From assembly GCA_022824615.1 (NCBI GenBank), contig JAJDZM010000153.1:1-36718 (forward strand): a DNA stretch of 36,718 nt, written 5' to 3'. Origin of the DNA: Candidatus Binatia bacterium (lineage in GTDB: Bacteria; Desulfobacterota; Binatia; Bin18). The notes beneath the pieces were generated by a model. The model saw only the letters and a list, made by a program, of their open reading frames with translations. It was not told the DNA's origin and did not search any database. Below are positions 15,244 to 23,809 of this stretch, piece after piece. The stretch's first letter is position 1; each line of letters begins with the position of its first letter. The position numbers and the translations under genes were made by a program.

Positions 15244-16602
15244 CTAAAGCTCGCGCTGAATCACAAAATTCTGTAGAGCCTCCTGCCACACCACCTGTAC
15301 CTCATTGAGGGCATCCGGGAAATTCGGGACGACAACCTCTCGCTGCACCCCCCGCAGAAACTCTTCTCCCAAGGTCGTCACCGTAAAGGTCGCCCGTCCG
15401 AATTCCTCCCCATCGGCCAAAGCTCGTATCGTATGGTCCCCGTCACCCAGCCGGTTCCAGTTGAGCAGCAATCCAAAGCCATTATACCGATCCCCACAGA
15501 CAGTCTCGGTGTCGGCTCGCTCAGTGCCATATGCCGCTTCCAGTCGGTGCGTGCCGTTGATCTCCAGTTCGACCACCTCCGCGTCACACACCCAGCCTGA
15601 AATCACCCCAATACCACTCCGCCAGGACGCTTGCCCCGGATTCCCTAATCTCCCTACCGGGCCCCCTCCGAGTCCGGGCAGACTCTCTACAGGACGGCTG
15701 CGCGGCGGGGCAATGACAAAATTCTGGAGAGCCTCCTGCCATACCAGTCGTACCTCTTCTCCGGGACTCGGAAAATCCTGGACGACCCACTCTCCGTGAA
15801 CGCCTCGTAAAAACTCCACCCCCAGGGTCGTGACCGTGAACGTCGCCCGTCCAAATTCGTCCCCATCCGCCAAGACCCGTACGGTGTGTTCTCCGTCGCC
15901 AAGCCGGTTCCAATTGAACAATAACCCAAAGCCGTTGTCCTCGTCTCCACAGACTCCGGCTGTGTCAAGCCGCTCCGTGCCATAGCCCGCCTCCCGCGGT
16001 GGGAGGTCGTCCAGCACGACCTCCACCACGACTGCGTCACATATCCAGCCGGAGAGGACCCCAATGCCGCTATGGAAGGAGCTCGGCCCTGGGTTCTCCA
16101 AAAATCCGACCAGTAGGCTTACCTCTAAGATATAGGCCCCAGTCTGGCTTCCCCTGCCTTCGACGGCCACTAGGACCGAGCCGGACGCCACACGGGCACT
16201 CAGTCGAAAATTCCGTCCAGCGCCCCCCGTAGCACCCGAGGTCAGTTCCTCCCACTCCTGCCATACTGTGCCCACGGTATCGGTTTGGCCGGTGGTCTCG
16301 ACGATCAACTGTCCGTCATGGGGAATCACAATCTGGAAACAATCAATATCGTATGCCGAGTCGATCTCCCCGGCGGTTGACGATGTCCAAGTGGCAGATT
16401 CTAGCCGGACTAGGATGGACGGGTCGCGATTCACGGGGCAGTCGTTATTGTCACTCAGGAGAATTGGCGTGGCCACGTCGATATCCTGTGCCCAAGTGGT
16501 GCTGTTGCAAACCAGCACAGCCATGACAAGGAAAAAGATAACCGGACCGGAGAGCCTGAAACGCGTCTTTTCTCCAATATTTTGAGGTTGAACCACAGAC
16601 AT
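15244..16602 (-). CDS. Secreted protein: PPC-like domain plus two tandem ~130-aa repeats
   Basis: A 452-aa exported protein. Residues 1-38 form a signal peptide with a strong hydrophobic core and probable cleavage after TTWA. Residues ~40-160 look like a bacterial pre-peptidase C-terminal (PPC) domain (DIDCFQIVIPHDGQLIVETTG, ending GAYILEVSL). Two close repeats follow at ~167-297 and ~320-450, each reading NPG..S..SGIGV.SGW.CDA, then AYGTER-type, NGFGLL.NWNRLGDG, EFGRATFTVTTLG and QEALQNFVI blocks. Each repeat keeps two cysteines 30 residues apart (C188/C218, C339/C369), a likely disulfide. No catalytic residues are evident. It could be an extracellular binding protein or the non-catalytic tail of a lost enzyme. 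The ATG at 16602 fits the signal peptide, whereas the upstream frame overlaps the divergent DyP gene. Confidence 0.8.
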   Translation of the reverse strand: MSVVQPQNIGEKTRFRLSGPVIFFLVMAVLVCNSTTWAQDIDVATPILLSDNNDCPVNRDPSILVRLESATWTSSTAGEIDSAYDIDCFQIVIPHDGQLIVETTGQTDTVGTVWQEWEELTSGATGGAGRNFRLSARVASGSVLVAVEGRGSQTGAYILEVSLLVGFLENPGPSSFHSGIGVLSGWICDAVVVEVVLDDLPPREAGYGTERLDTAGVCGDEDNGFGLLFNWNRLGDGEHTVRVLADGDEFGRATFTVTTLGVEFLRGVHGEWVVQDFPSPGEEVRLVWQEALQNFVIAPPRSRPVESLPGLGGGPVGRLGNPGQASWRSGIGVISGWVCDAEVVELEINGTHRLEAAYGTERADTETVCGDRYNGFGLLLNWNRLGDGDHTIRALADGEEFGRATFTVTTLGEEFLRGVQREVVVPNFPDALNEVQVVWQEALQNFVIQREL

Positions 16603-16724
16603 TCTGCTTTTCGTCCCTTCCCTGTTTTTTCTTTCTGAGCCACAACCTGGCTGGTATGCCCCCTCTCCCCCAATTACAGTAAGAAGTACCGGAGGCACAA
16701 CCCAGAACACGGCAGGAGGGAGAA

Positions 16725-17657
16725 ATGACGGCACAGACTCCGCAGGCAGGCATCATTCCGGAACCGAATCAACATGCCCTCTTTCTGGTCACCAGGGTCA
16801 ATCATCAAACCACCACTCGTGAAACGGTCGCCCGGGCGGTCGCGGGTATTCCCGAACTGGTGACGGCGGTTGGCCGGCACGACCCGGAGGCCGCCCTGGT
16901 GTGTACAGTCAGTCTTGGCTCGGGCTTCTGGGATGTCCTCTCCCCAAACCGTCGCCCCAAGGGGCTGCGGCCCTTCACCGCCATTGACCTGCCCGGCAAG
17001 AGCGCGCCGAGCACGGGCGGCGATATCCTGTTTCACCTCATCTCGAAACGGCTGGACCTCAATTTCGAGCTGGCCAAACAGATTCGTAGCCAACTTGGAG
17101 AGGCGATAGACGTGCTGGATGAGGTCCACGGCTTTCGCTATCTGGACTCACGCGATCTGACCGGATTTATTGACGGCACGGAAAACCCCAGCGGCGATGA
17201 GGAGCGGGCAGAGGTGGCCCTGATTGGAGACGAAGACCCCGACTTCGCCGGTGGCAGTTACGTCTTCACCCAACGCTATGTGCATAATTTCCCCAAGTGG
17301 AACGCCACCCCACAGGACGAGCAAGAGGGAGCCGTCGGTCGGCGCAAGGCGGACAGCGAGGAGCTATCCGACGCGGTCAAACCCCCGACCGCCCATATCA
17401 GCCGGGTGGTCATAGAGGAAAACGGTGAAGAGCTGGAAATCCTGCGCCACAGTTTCCCCTATGGGACGACCTTGGAGGCGGGCCTGTTCTTCATTGCCTA
17501 TACCAAGGATCTCGATATTACCGACAAGATGCTGCGGCGCATGCTGGGAGCCAGCGGTGACGGGCTGCACGACCATCTCATGGACTACACCCAGGCCGTG
17601 TCAGGCGCGCATTTCTTTGCTCCGTCGCTCGAAATGTTGCGGGCGCTGGGGAAATAG
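16725..17657 (+). CDS. DyP-type haem peroxidase (class B, YfeX-like)
   Basis: A 310-aa dye-decolourising peroxidase. The GxxDG motif is GFIDG at 147-151 with distal D150. H224 (PPTAHISRVV) is the proximal haem ligand and R241 (LRHSFPYG) the distal arginine, closely matching RHA1 DypB (D153, H226, R244 from memory). It oxidises dyes, phenols or porphyrinogens with H2O2. There is no signal peptide and no neighbouring encapsulin, and the C-terminus lacks an obvious cargo-loading tail, so it is probably a free cytoplasmic enzyme. The start follows a GGAGGGAGAA ribosome site. It is divergent from the secreted-protein gene and ends three bases from the stop of the convergent phosphoesterase gene. 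Confidence 0.92.
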   Translation: MTAQTPQAGIIPEPNQHALFLVTRVNHQTTTRETVARAVAGIPELVTAVGRHDPEAALVCTVSLGSGFWDVLSPNRRPKGLRPFTAIDLPGKSAPSTGGDILFHLISKRLDLNFELAKQIRSQLGEAIDVLDEVHGFRYLDSRDLTGFIDGTENPSGDEERAEVALIGDEDPDFAGGSYVFTQRYVHNFPKWNATPQDEQEGAVGRRKADSEELSDAVKPPTAHISRVVIEENGEELEILRHSFPYGTTLEAGLFFIAYTKDLDITDKMLRRMLGASGDGLHDHLMDYTQAVSGAHFFAPSLEMLRALGK

Positions 17658-17660
17658 TGA

Positions 17661-18239
17661 CTACGGAGCGGTCGGACTCTGCTGACAGGCTTCCAGGTCA
17701 AAGAATAATTCCCGGCCCGGATTCTTCAGCTCCGGGCTCTCACCCAGCCGGAGAATACGGGCGGTGATGTTTCCGGGCACAATATCGAGCACGCCAACCG
17801 TTCCGAGCCGGGTGGACCACAGATGGGGATGGGTGGCGCTGCCCGAATTGATCTGGAGAACTCCCTCTCGATACTCCAGGCGCTCAAAGTGAGTATGCCC
17901 GGTGATAATAATGTCGGCGGGCTCACCGCGCAGATACTGTTGGGTCAAGTCGGCAATCGGTCGCTCTTCAGGCTCCATGTCGTGGACCATGGCAATACGC
18001 CAGCCTTCGAGGTGCAACCGCTGCACGTCTTCCACTCGCGGGTCGTCCCAGCCGCTGTCATTATTGCCCCGGGCCGCCAGCGTCGGCGCGATTGCTTCCA
18101 ACCAGTCCAGCACGCGCGGGGAGACGATATCCCCGGCGTGGAGGATGAGGTCCGCGCCCGTAAAAGCGACTCTGACTTCGTCCCAGAGATCGCGGATTGT
18201 ACTCGGCAGGTGGGTGTCCGTGACGAGACCGATACGCAT
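17661..18239 (-). CDS. YfcE/MJ0936-type metallophosphoesterase
   Basis: A 192-aa calcineurin-like phosphoesterase. All dimetal motifs are visible: D8-x-H10 (VTDTH), G36-D37 (HAGD), G58-N-N-D61 (RGNND), H86 (MVHD) and G114-H-T-H117. This pattern and length match the small YfcE/MJ0936 phosphodiesterases, which hydrolyse model phosphodiesters and have few known natural substrates. The ATG at 18239 directly precedes the first beta strand (MRIGLVTDTH), as is normal for the family, and is preferred over an upstream start. It is the last gene before the convergent DyP gene and lies 65 bases downstream of the RelE-like toxin. Confidence 0.9.
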   Translation of the reverse strand: MRIGLVTDTHLPSTIRDLWDEVRVAFTGADLILHAGDIVSPRVLDWLEAIAPTLAARGNNDSGWDDPRVEDVQRLHLEGWRIAMVHDMEPEERPIADLTQQYLRGEPADIIITGHTHFERLEYREGVLQINSGSATHPHLWSTRLGTVGVLDIVPGNITARILRLGESPELKNPGRELFFDLEACQQSPTAP

Positions 18240-18304
18240 AGGTTGTCTTTCTTTCCATGGGCCTCTCATCTTCTCGGCGTAGAGAGGACGAGGCAGCAGG
18301 AGCC

Positions 18305-18580
18305 TCAGAGAGCCCCTTTTCGATAGACCGCCTTTCGATGCCCCACTTTGACCACATACACGACGAGAGCGTCATCTTCTATCGCATAGACAATCCGATA
18401 AACGCCTTGACGAATACGATAGCGATTCTGATAGCCGGAGAGCTTTTCACAACCGGGCGGGCGGGGAGATTCAGTCAAAATTTGGATACGGCGAACAATC
18501 CGCTGACGGTCCTTTTTATTCTGGATGGATGCTATCTCTTTCGTCGCCGACGGCTTGATGAGGATTTTATATTTGGCCAC
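18305..18580 (-). CDS. RelE/ParE-family toxin
   Basis: A 91-aa type II toxin. The core RelE features are present: N-terminal KYKILIKPSATKEI, a helical KKDRQRIVRRI segment, then YRIRQGVYRIVYAIEDD and KVGHRKAVY with the basic and tyrosine residues typical of the mRNA-cleaving branch. It probably cleaves mRNA on the ribosome, although ParE-like gyrase poisons share the fold. Its start overlaps the upstream antitoxin gene by 14 bases, the usual antitoxin-toxin order and coupling. The pair seems intact. Confidence 0.9.
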   Translation of the reverse strand: MAKYKILIKPSATKEIASIQNKKDRQRIVRRIQILTESPRPPGCEKLSGYQNRYRIRQGVYRIVYAIEDDALVVYVVKVGHRKAVYRKGAL

Positions 18581-18800
18581 GGCGTTTCAACATTTTCACG
18601 AATTGGTCAAAGTCCAAGTTCGGCTCACTCACTCGTTCCTCAAAGGCCTGGATATCTTCCACATCTTCAGCCAGCGCTAATTTTACGGCTTCGTTCACCA
18701 TGTCAGAAACCGACCGTTCTGTCGCAGCCGCTTTCAATCGTAAGGCACGATGAATATCAGGATCGAAATAAATGGTGACTCTTTTTGTCTCAGTCCGCAT
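18567..18800 (-). CDS. Ribbon-helix-helix antitoxin
   Basis: A 77-aa protein with an N-terminal ribbon-helix-helix DNA-binding domain: the strand KRVTIYFDPDIHRAL, then helices LRLKAAATERSVSDMVNEAV. An acidic C-terminal tail (ALAEDVEDIQAFEERVSE) should wrap the toxin. It neutralises the RelE-like protein encoded immediately downstream and represses its own operon. AGGA lies about seven bases before the ATG, and a near-perfect palindrome lies just upstream. Confidence 0.88.
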   Translation of the reverse strand: MRTETKRVTIYFDPDIHRALRLKAAATERSVSDMVNEAVKLALAEDVEDIQAFEERVSEPNLDFDQFVKMLKRRGQI

Positions 18801-18815
18801 GGAGTCATCCTAACG

Positions 18816-18829
18816 CTGTAACGTTATAG
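18816..18829 (-). promoter_or_regulatory. Probable autoregulatory operator of the toxin-antitoxin operon
   Basis: CTGTAACGTTATAG contains the perfect 8-base palindrome TAACGTTA (18819-18826), symmetric at 12 of 14 positions overall. A further TAACG half-site sits at 18811-18815. On the minus strand it contains TATAAC, a possible -10 at 18823-18828, so binding of the RHH antitoxin would block RNA polymerase. No good -35 was found. Confidence 0.5.
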
Positions 18830-18860
18830 CAACAAGAGAGAAGGGGGGGAGGAAAGTCAG

Positions 18861-21329
18861 CTATTCTTGCTGCCCCACGATCCAGCGGGCGGCCTCGACA
18901 ATATTCTCGGGCGCAATCCCGTAGCGCCGGTACAGGTCGGCCTGGGTACCGGACTGTCCGAACTCGGTCACTCCGAGACAGGTCATCCGCGTTGCCAGCG
19001 CCCCACCGATAAACGACAGGGTATGCGGGTGCGCGTCGTGGAGGGTCACAACCGGAGCGCTCCGCTCGGCAACCGGCACCAGGGCTTCCACCCAGCTTTC
19101 GTATCGTTGGCCCTGCATGTTCTGCTGCTGGGTCGCCATATAGTCGTGAAACAACATGTCCGCGCTGGTCACGTTGAACACGTTGGCAAAAATCTCATGC
19201 TGTCTGAGCTGTTGGGCGGCCTCAACCGCTTCCGGCAACATGGCGCCCGTCACAAACACGTGGACGACGTTCACGCCGGGTTGGTAGGCTTCCTCGGACT
19301 GCCAATCCAGCAGCCGATAGCCCCCCTGGAGCACCTGCTGGCGCAGGTCTTCTTCTCCGTCTCGTTCCAGCGCCATATTGAAGACGGCCTGGTCCAGCGG
19401 CTTGGTCGAGAGCCGCAAATAGGCGCTCTTGCCGGTGTCCCGGTCCTGGAGTGCGGCCAGCGCGGCCAGGAGGATCCATTCCAACTCAAGCGCATAGGCC
19501 GGTTCGTAATAGGTGACGCCGGGCAGTTGGACTCCGATGCCCGGCGTAATGAGCGACTGGTGCGCCCCGCCTTCGGGGCTGAGGCTGATCCCCGAGGGAG
19601 TGCCGATGACGATGAATTTGGCCTGCGAGTAGGCCGCGTAAATAAAGGCGTCGAGCGCCCGACACACAAACGGATCGTAGACCGTGCCAATCGGGAGCAG
19701 AGACTGCCCATACAGCTCGTCAGCCAGACCAAAAGCACCCAGGGCCAGGAAGAGATTAGTCTCGGAGATACCGAGTTCGATGTGTTTGCCGGTCGGGTTC
19801 TCGCGCCAGTCGATCAGCAGAGAGATATCCGACTCCCCGAAATAATTCTTCATCTGACGACGCGAGTACACCCCGACCTTGTGAATCCAGCCGCCCAGAT
19901 TGGTTGACATGGCGACATCGGGCGAAATCGTCACCAGATGGGGCGCAATCTCGGGCTGGCGACTCAGTGCCAGAAAAATACGGCCCAGTATGGCCTGCGT
20001 CGACAGGACGCCATGATAGGTTCCGCCCAAACCGGCCGGAATCTCAATAGCTGTTTCCGCAGCCCTTGCGGCCGGAGCAGAACGCCGGGATTCCTCGGCC
20101 GACCCCTCCCCCTCTTCCAGCAGCGCGCTGATATAGCGCGCCTCTTCGCTGTCCGGGGGAAAGGCGGCAAACTCCTCACCCTCGGCCACGCCCAGCCGCT
20201 GGCGAACGTCTTCGATCTCCCCAGGCTTGAGCAGCCGGGCGTGGTTGGCGGGATTGCCGGCCAGCGGCAGGTTCCAACCCTTGATCGTATAGGCGAAAAT
20301 CACAATCGGTTGGGTCTCGATGGCGAACGCCTCGGCAAAGGCTTCGAGCACTCGCTCCAGGTCGTGTCCGCCGAGATTGGCCAGCAACTCTTTCACCTCA
20401 TCCGGCTCATAACCGGCCAGTAGCTCGGCCATGGCCGCATCTTTTTTCCCGTTGGACTGAACGAAACGATCACGGACGGTGACGCCGTCCTGGAGCAGCA
20501 GGCTCTGGTACTCCTCGTTGCTCATCTCATCGATCCGGGCTCTGAGCTTGAGTCCGTAGGGTTTACGGAAGACGTCTTCGAGTTGATGGCCGTATTTGAG
20601 GTCAATGATATGCCAGCCGTTGGCGGCAAACATTTCCCGCAACTGCTGGGCGCGGCCGTCCGGGACAACGCGGTCGAGGCTCTGCCGGTTCAGGTCCACG
20701 ATCCACAGCACCCGCGACATTCGCTGGGTATAGGCTTCTCCCAGCGCCTCCCAGATATTGCCCTCGTCCAGTTCGGCATCGCCGACCAGAGCAATATGCC
20801 AGCCCGAGGACGGCCCGTCCGGGGGTGGAGCGGCTTCCCGGTCCGCGCCGTCAGCATGGTCCTCCAAATAGTCACGGACCAGGGCGCCAAAGAGCGGCGT
20901 CACTGCGCCAAGACCGACCGAGCCGGTTGAAAAATCGACCTGGTCCGGGTCTTTGGTGCGGGACGGGTAGGCTTGCAGGCCGCCGTACTGGCGGAAGGCT
21001 TTGAGCTTCTCTTGAGGCAGCACGCCGCGTAAAAACTGAATCGCATGAAACACCGGGGAGGCGTGCGGCTTGATGGACACGCGGTCGCCCGGCCGCAGAA
21101 AATAGAAGTACAGCGCGGTCAGCAATGTCACCACCGAGGCAGAACTGGCCTCGTGCCCACCGACTTTGAGGCCGTCCGGGTTGGGACGCACAAAGTTCGC
21201 ATAATGCACAATATAGGTTGAGAGCCACAGCACCCGTCGCTGAATACGTTCAAGCATATCCAGGTCGTACAGGTCCCACCGGCGGACGCGGTCGGAAGAC
21301 GGCGTATCGGCTAAGGCGTGCTGTTTCAT
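18861..21329 (-). CDS. AceE/transketolase-like thiamine-diphosphate enzyme
   Basis: An 822-aa ThDP enzyme resembling homodimeric pyruvate dehydrogenase E1 (AceE) and transketolases. The N-terminal domain has GGHEASSAS (58-66), HASP (89-92), the block FSTGSVGLGAVTPLFGALVRDY and the ThDP motif GDAE (183) ... N214 in VDLNRQSLD. A pyrimidine-binding transketolase domain (~430-620) and a C-terminal transketolase domain follow. It is shorter than E. coli AceE (887 aa) and no E2 or E3 gene is nearby, so it may use a remote E2 or be a decarboxylase or transketolase with another 2-oxo acid. It sits 48 bases downstream of an amidohydrolase gene, as third gene of an operon with an LLM enzyme, hinting at a catabolic rather than housekeeping role. 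No strong ribosome site precedes the ATG. Confidence 0.85.
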   Translation of the reverse strand: MKQHALADTPSSDRVRRWDLYDLDMLERIQRRVLWLSTYIVHYANFVRPNPDGLKVGGHEASSASVVTLLTALYFYFLRPGDRVSIKPHASPVFHAIQFLRGVLPQEKLKAFRQYGGLQAYPSRTKDPDQVDFSTGSVGLGAVTPLFGALVRDYLEDHADGADREAAPPPDGPSSGWHIALVGDAELDEGNIWEALGEAYTQRMSRVLWIVDLNRQSLDRVVPDGRAQQLREMFAANGWHIIDLKYGHQLEDVFRKPYGLKLRARIDEMSNEEYQSLLLQDGVTVRDRFVQSNGKKDAAMAELLAGYEPDEVKELLANLGGHDLERVLEAFAEAFAIETQPIVIFAYTIKGWNLPLAGNPANHARLLKPGEIEDVRQRLGVAEGEEFAAFPPDSEEARYISALLEEGEGSAEESRRSAPAARAAETAIEIPAGLGGTYHGVLSTQAILGRIFLALSRQPEIAPHLVTISPDVAMSTNLGGWIHKVGVYSRRQMKNYFGESDISLLIDWRENPTGKHIELGISETNLFLALGAFGLADELYGQSLLPIGTVYDPFVCRALDAFIYAAYSQAKFIVIGTPSGISLSPEGGAHQSLITPGIGVQLPGVTYYEPAYALELEWILLAALAALQDRDTGKSAYLRLSTKPLDQAVFNMALERDGEEDLRQQVLQGGYRLLDWQSEEAYQPGVNVVHVFVTGAMLPEAVEAAQQLRQHEIFANVFNVTSADMLFHDYMATQQQNMQGQRYESWVEALVPVAERSAPVVTLHDAHPHTLSFIGGALATRMTCLGVTEFGQSGTQADLYRRYGIAPENIVEAARWIVGQQE

Positions 21330-21377
21330 GCGGCTGGTCTCATCACACTGCTCTGGCTGGAATCAGGCTGGTATGGA

Positions 21378-22508
21378 CTACAGGCCAAAGAAGGTGGCCG
21401 CATTCTCCCCCAGGATTTTGTTGACCGAGGCTTCGGGCAGACGAGCCAGCGATTCGCGCGTTTTCTTGACCGGCTCGGTAAAGCCTTCGGCGTGGGGATA
21501 GTCCGAGCCAACAAAAAACTTGTCGTCCCCAACCAGCTCAACCATATGCGGCAGGGTCCGTTCGCTCGGGTCGGCGGAAATCCAGATGTTCCGCGCAAAG
21601 TATTCGCTGGCCGGTCGCTTCATCTGACAGGTGTGGCCCATATAGCTGAACCGATAGTCCAGCCGGTCGAGCCATTCGGCCACCCAGCCGCTGGCCGATT
21701 CAATCGTGGCGACCCGCAGGCGCGGGAAGCGCTCGAACACGCCATCGTAGATCATAGTGGTGAGGGCCATGCGCGGGTCTTGAATGACGTTCATGCTGAG
21801 AAACATAAAGCCGGGGTCGCGGTCGCTATACCATTCGTTGCCAATGTATTTTGCATGGACCACCAGGTGCAGTCCAACGGCAATGTCGCACTCCTGGGCC
21901 GTTGCCCAGACCGGATCAAAGTCCGGATGGCCAAAGCTTTTGCCGTCGATCGGCAGGGCACCGACAAAGACCCCGTGCACGCCGGCTTTGGCCAACTGCT
22001 TGATCTCCTCAACCGCGGCGGCAGGGTTGCGCAACGAGATATGGCCCAGAGGATAGAGACGATCCAGGCGCCCCTGGCAGGTTTCAACCGCCCAGCGGTT
22101 ATAGGCGCGGCAATGGGCCGCGGCGAGTTCCGGGTCTTCCACCAGGTCCTCCCACAGCAGACCCAGGGTGGGGTAGATAAACTGGCCTTCTATCCCTTCG
22201 ACATCGAGGAAGTGAATACGTTGCTCCATGTCCTCAAGCGAATGACTGAACGCCTGAGTCCAATCAAAGGACTTGAGCCCCTGGCCCGATTCTTTTTGGC
22301 CATAGCCGACGGCAACGCCCATGAGTTCCTCGATGCTGAGATCCCCGGAGTGATCAATCCGCACATCTTCAACCGCCACCGCATACCGTTTGCTTTTTGG
22401 GTCCTGTTCAAACCGCAAACAGCGCGAGCGGTACCGGGGATCGATATGCTGTTCCCACAGATCGAGCGGTTCCATAAAGTGACTGTCCGCATCAATAATA
22501 CGCGTCAT
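21378..22508 (-). CDS. Amidohydrolase-2 family metal-dependent hydrolase (paralogue)
   Basis: A 376-aa member of the same family as the gene at 147-1286. IIDADSH (D6, D8, H10), GLHLVVH in mid-protein and GSDYPH (D336, H339) supply the expected metal-site residues. Shared landmarks with the paralogue include YPTLGLLWE, HCRAYNRW and ASEYFARNIWIS. It probably acts on a ring-cleavage or carboxylated intermediate. The ATG has an AAAGGAGAG ribosome site. It begins 12 bases after the LLM gene and is followed by the AceE-like gene, forming one operon. Confidence 0.9.
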   Translation of the reverse strand: MTRIIDADSHFMEPLDLWEQHIDPRYRSRCLRFEQDPKSKRYAVAVEDVRIDHSGDLSIEELMGVAVGYGQKESGQGLKSFDWTQAFSHSLEDMEQRIHFLDVEGIEGQFIYPTLGLLWEDLVEDPELAAAHCRAYNRWAVETCQGRLDRLYPLGHISLRNPAAAVEEIKQLAKAGVHGVFVGALPIDGKSFGHPDFDPVWATAQECDIAVGLHLVVHAKYIGNEWYSDRDPGFMFLSMNVIQDPRMALTTMIYDGVFERFPRLRVATIESASGWVAEWLDRLDYRFSYMGHTCQMKRPASEYFARNIWISADPSERTLPHMVELVGDDKFFVGSDYPHAEGFTEPVKKTRESLARLPEASVNKILGENAATFFGL

Positions 22509-22520
22509 AGCGTCTCTCCT

Positions 22521-23399
22521 TTAGCCGTTGCCGACTGCTCGCATGGTCGCCACAAACTGTTTCATCTGCGCAAAGAGTTCATCCGGCCGATCCGTTGTGG
22601 TCAGCATATATAGGGTCTGCACTCCTGCCGCCTGGTAGGCCTGCGCCTGGGCCACGGAAACGTTCGAGCCGACCAGGGTGGTGATCTCCAACCGGGCGGC
22701 ATCGCGTCCGGCCTCTTGCATCAGGGCGTGCAAGGTCTCGGTCTTCTGTTGAATCGTCTCGGGCGAGAGAAAAACCGGCTGCCAGCCGTCTCCCCAGCGC
22801 GCTACGCGGCGCAGGGCGGGCAGGGTATTGCCGCCGATCCAAATCGGCGGATGCGGCCGCTGCACGGGCTGCGGCCCGAAATTCACATCAGCCTCAATTC
22901 TGCCGTAGGCGGTGCTGAGACGCGGATGCGGGTCCGTCCACAAGGTTTTCATCAGCCTGAGACAGTCCTCGCTCAAGGCCGCCCGATCCTCGAACGGCAC
23001 CCCAAGAAACCCGAACTCATCCTTCAGCCAGCCGATACCAACCCCACAGATGACCCGTCCGTTCGACAGGCGATCCAGCGTGGTGAGCATCTTGGTGACG
23101 GCCGCGGGATGGCGATAGGGCAGGATAATCACGCTCACCCCCAACCGCACCTGCGTCGTGATAGCGGCCAGAAAGGCCAGGGTAGTGAAACAGTCCGGCC
23201 AATCCTGCTCCTGGTATACATGCCACGGCGGATTATCCATCTTCACCGGGAAGGGGGTCTGAATCTTCTGCGGCGGCAGGATGTGATCGCCAATCAGGAT
23301 GGACTCGCAGCCCAATTCTTCCGCGAGCTGGGCCATATCCCGCAGCACGGCGGGGTCGGTCACGGACGCCCCACTATTGACATGTATCCCGTATTGCAT
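22521..23399 (-). CDS. LLM class F420-dependent oxidoreductase (first gene of operon)
   Basis: A 292-aa luciferase-like oxidoreductase of the probable F420-dependent group. ESILIGDHILPP, VRLGVSVIILPYRHPAAVTK, GRVICGVGIGWLKDEF and PIWIGGNTLPALRRVARWGDGW are the cofactor-binding landmarks. It probably reduces or oxidises an organic substrate with F420 or FMN. It is first in a minus-strand operon with an amidohydrolase and an AceE-like enzyme; the 12-base gap to the amidohydrolase implies tight co-expression. The region upstream carries the repeat elements at 23550-23770, so its promoter must lie in the ~150 bases after 23400. Confidence 0.9.
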   Translation of the reverse strand: MQYGIHVNSGASVTDPAVLRDMAQLAEELGCESILIGDHILPPQKIQTPFPVKMDNPPWHVYQEQDWPDCFTTLAFLAAITTQVRLGVSVIILPYRHPAAVTKMLTTLDRLSNGRVICGVGIGWLKDEFGFLGVPFEDRAALSEDCLRLMKTLWTDPHPRLSTAYGRIEADVNFGPQPVQRPHPPIWIGGNTLPALRRVARWGDGWQPVFLSPETIQQKTETLHALMQEAGRDAARLEITTLVGSNVSVAQAQAYQAAGVQTLYMLTTTDRPDELFAQMKQFVATMRAVGNG

Positions 23400-23549
23400 C
23401 CGCCTCCCCTGTTATTTCGGCGTGAGCTTGGAAAGCACCTGAGATGGACGTTAGCGCGCCCAGCCGAACCCGGTCAAGGGAAAAAGGCGTTAAGCCAGAT
23501 GATCCGGCTTGCCTTGCAGCAGGACGGTCCGGCGTTCTCTTCTCTCCAT

Positions 23550-23770
23550 CCCCTCCCTGGACGTGTGATGTGCATTGTGTCGTGAGCCTCCCGGGGCCGG
23601 TCCGGCGGCCCCCGCCTCGGGCCGCTTACCCTCACGCTTCCTGGGAGAGCGGCCATCTTGGCCGCTTGCGGGCTGGAAGCCCGCACTCCTGTCTCCCTGC
23701 CGCGAACAGGAACCGCGCAGGGGCGGGGAGCCGCCGGGTAATGTAATTTGCATCACACGTCTTGGAGGGG
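23550..23770. mobile_element. MITE-like element with terminal inverted repeats
   Basis: The left end CCCCTCC..GGACGTGTGATG (23550-23570) is matched in inverted orientation at 23751-23770 by CATCACACGTC, two bases, GGAGGGG. The arms share CCCCTCC and the 11-base GACGTGTGATG. The ~180 bases between are very G/C-rich, non-coding and contain the double hairpin at 23640-23690. This looks like a small non-autonomous element or a composite repeat. No obvious target-site duplication was found. Confidence 0.5.
23640..23690. repeat. Double-hairpin dispersed repeat (copy 1)
   Basis: A ~51-base element nearly identical to 36506-36557. It contains two hairpins: GCGGCCA-tct-TGGCCGC (23649-23665) and GCGGGCT-gga-AGCCCGC (23668-23684), flanked by CCTGGGAG and ACTCCT. 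Two copies at the two edges of the defence operon suggest a REP-like intergenic family in this genome. Confidence 0.8.
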
Positions 23771-23809
23771 TGGCCCGCAGGGCCGGGGTGGGTGTCGAAA
23801 GTAACATAG

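Larger units (their letters stand above)
23400..23809. other. Gene-free spacer with repeat elements
   Basis: About 410 bases between the LLM operon and the VapB remnant. I see no coding sequence I believe in. The first 150 bases should hold the promoter for the LLM operon, but no clear hexamers stand out. The rest is taken up by a MITE-like element (23550-23770) with a double-hairpin dispersed repeat inside it. Confidence 0.6.

Noticed and set aside
16725-17657. DyP peroxidase as encapsulin cargo
   Set aside because: No encapsulin gene nearby and no C-terminal targeting extension beyond the catalytic domain.
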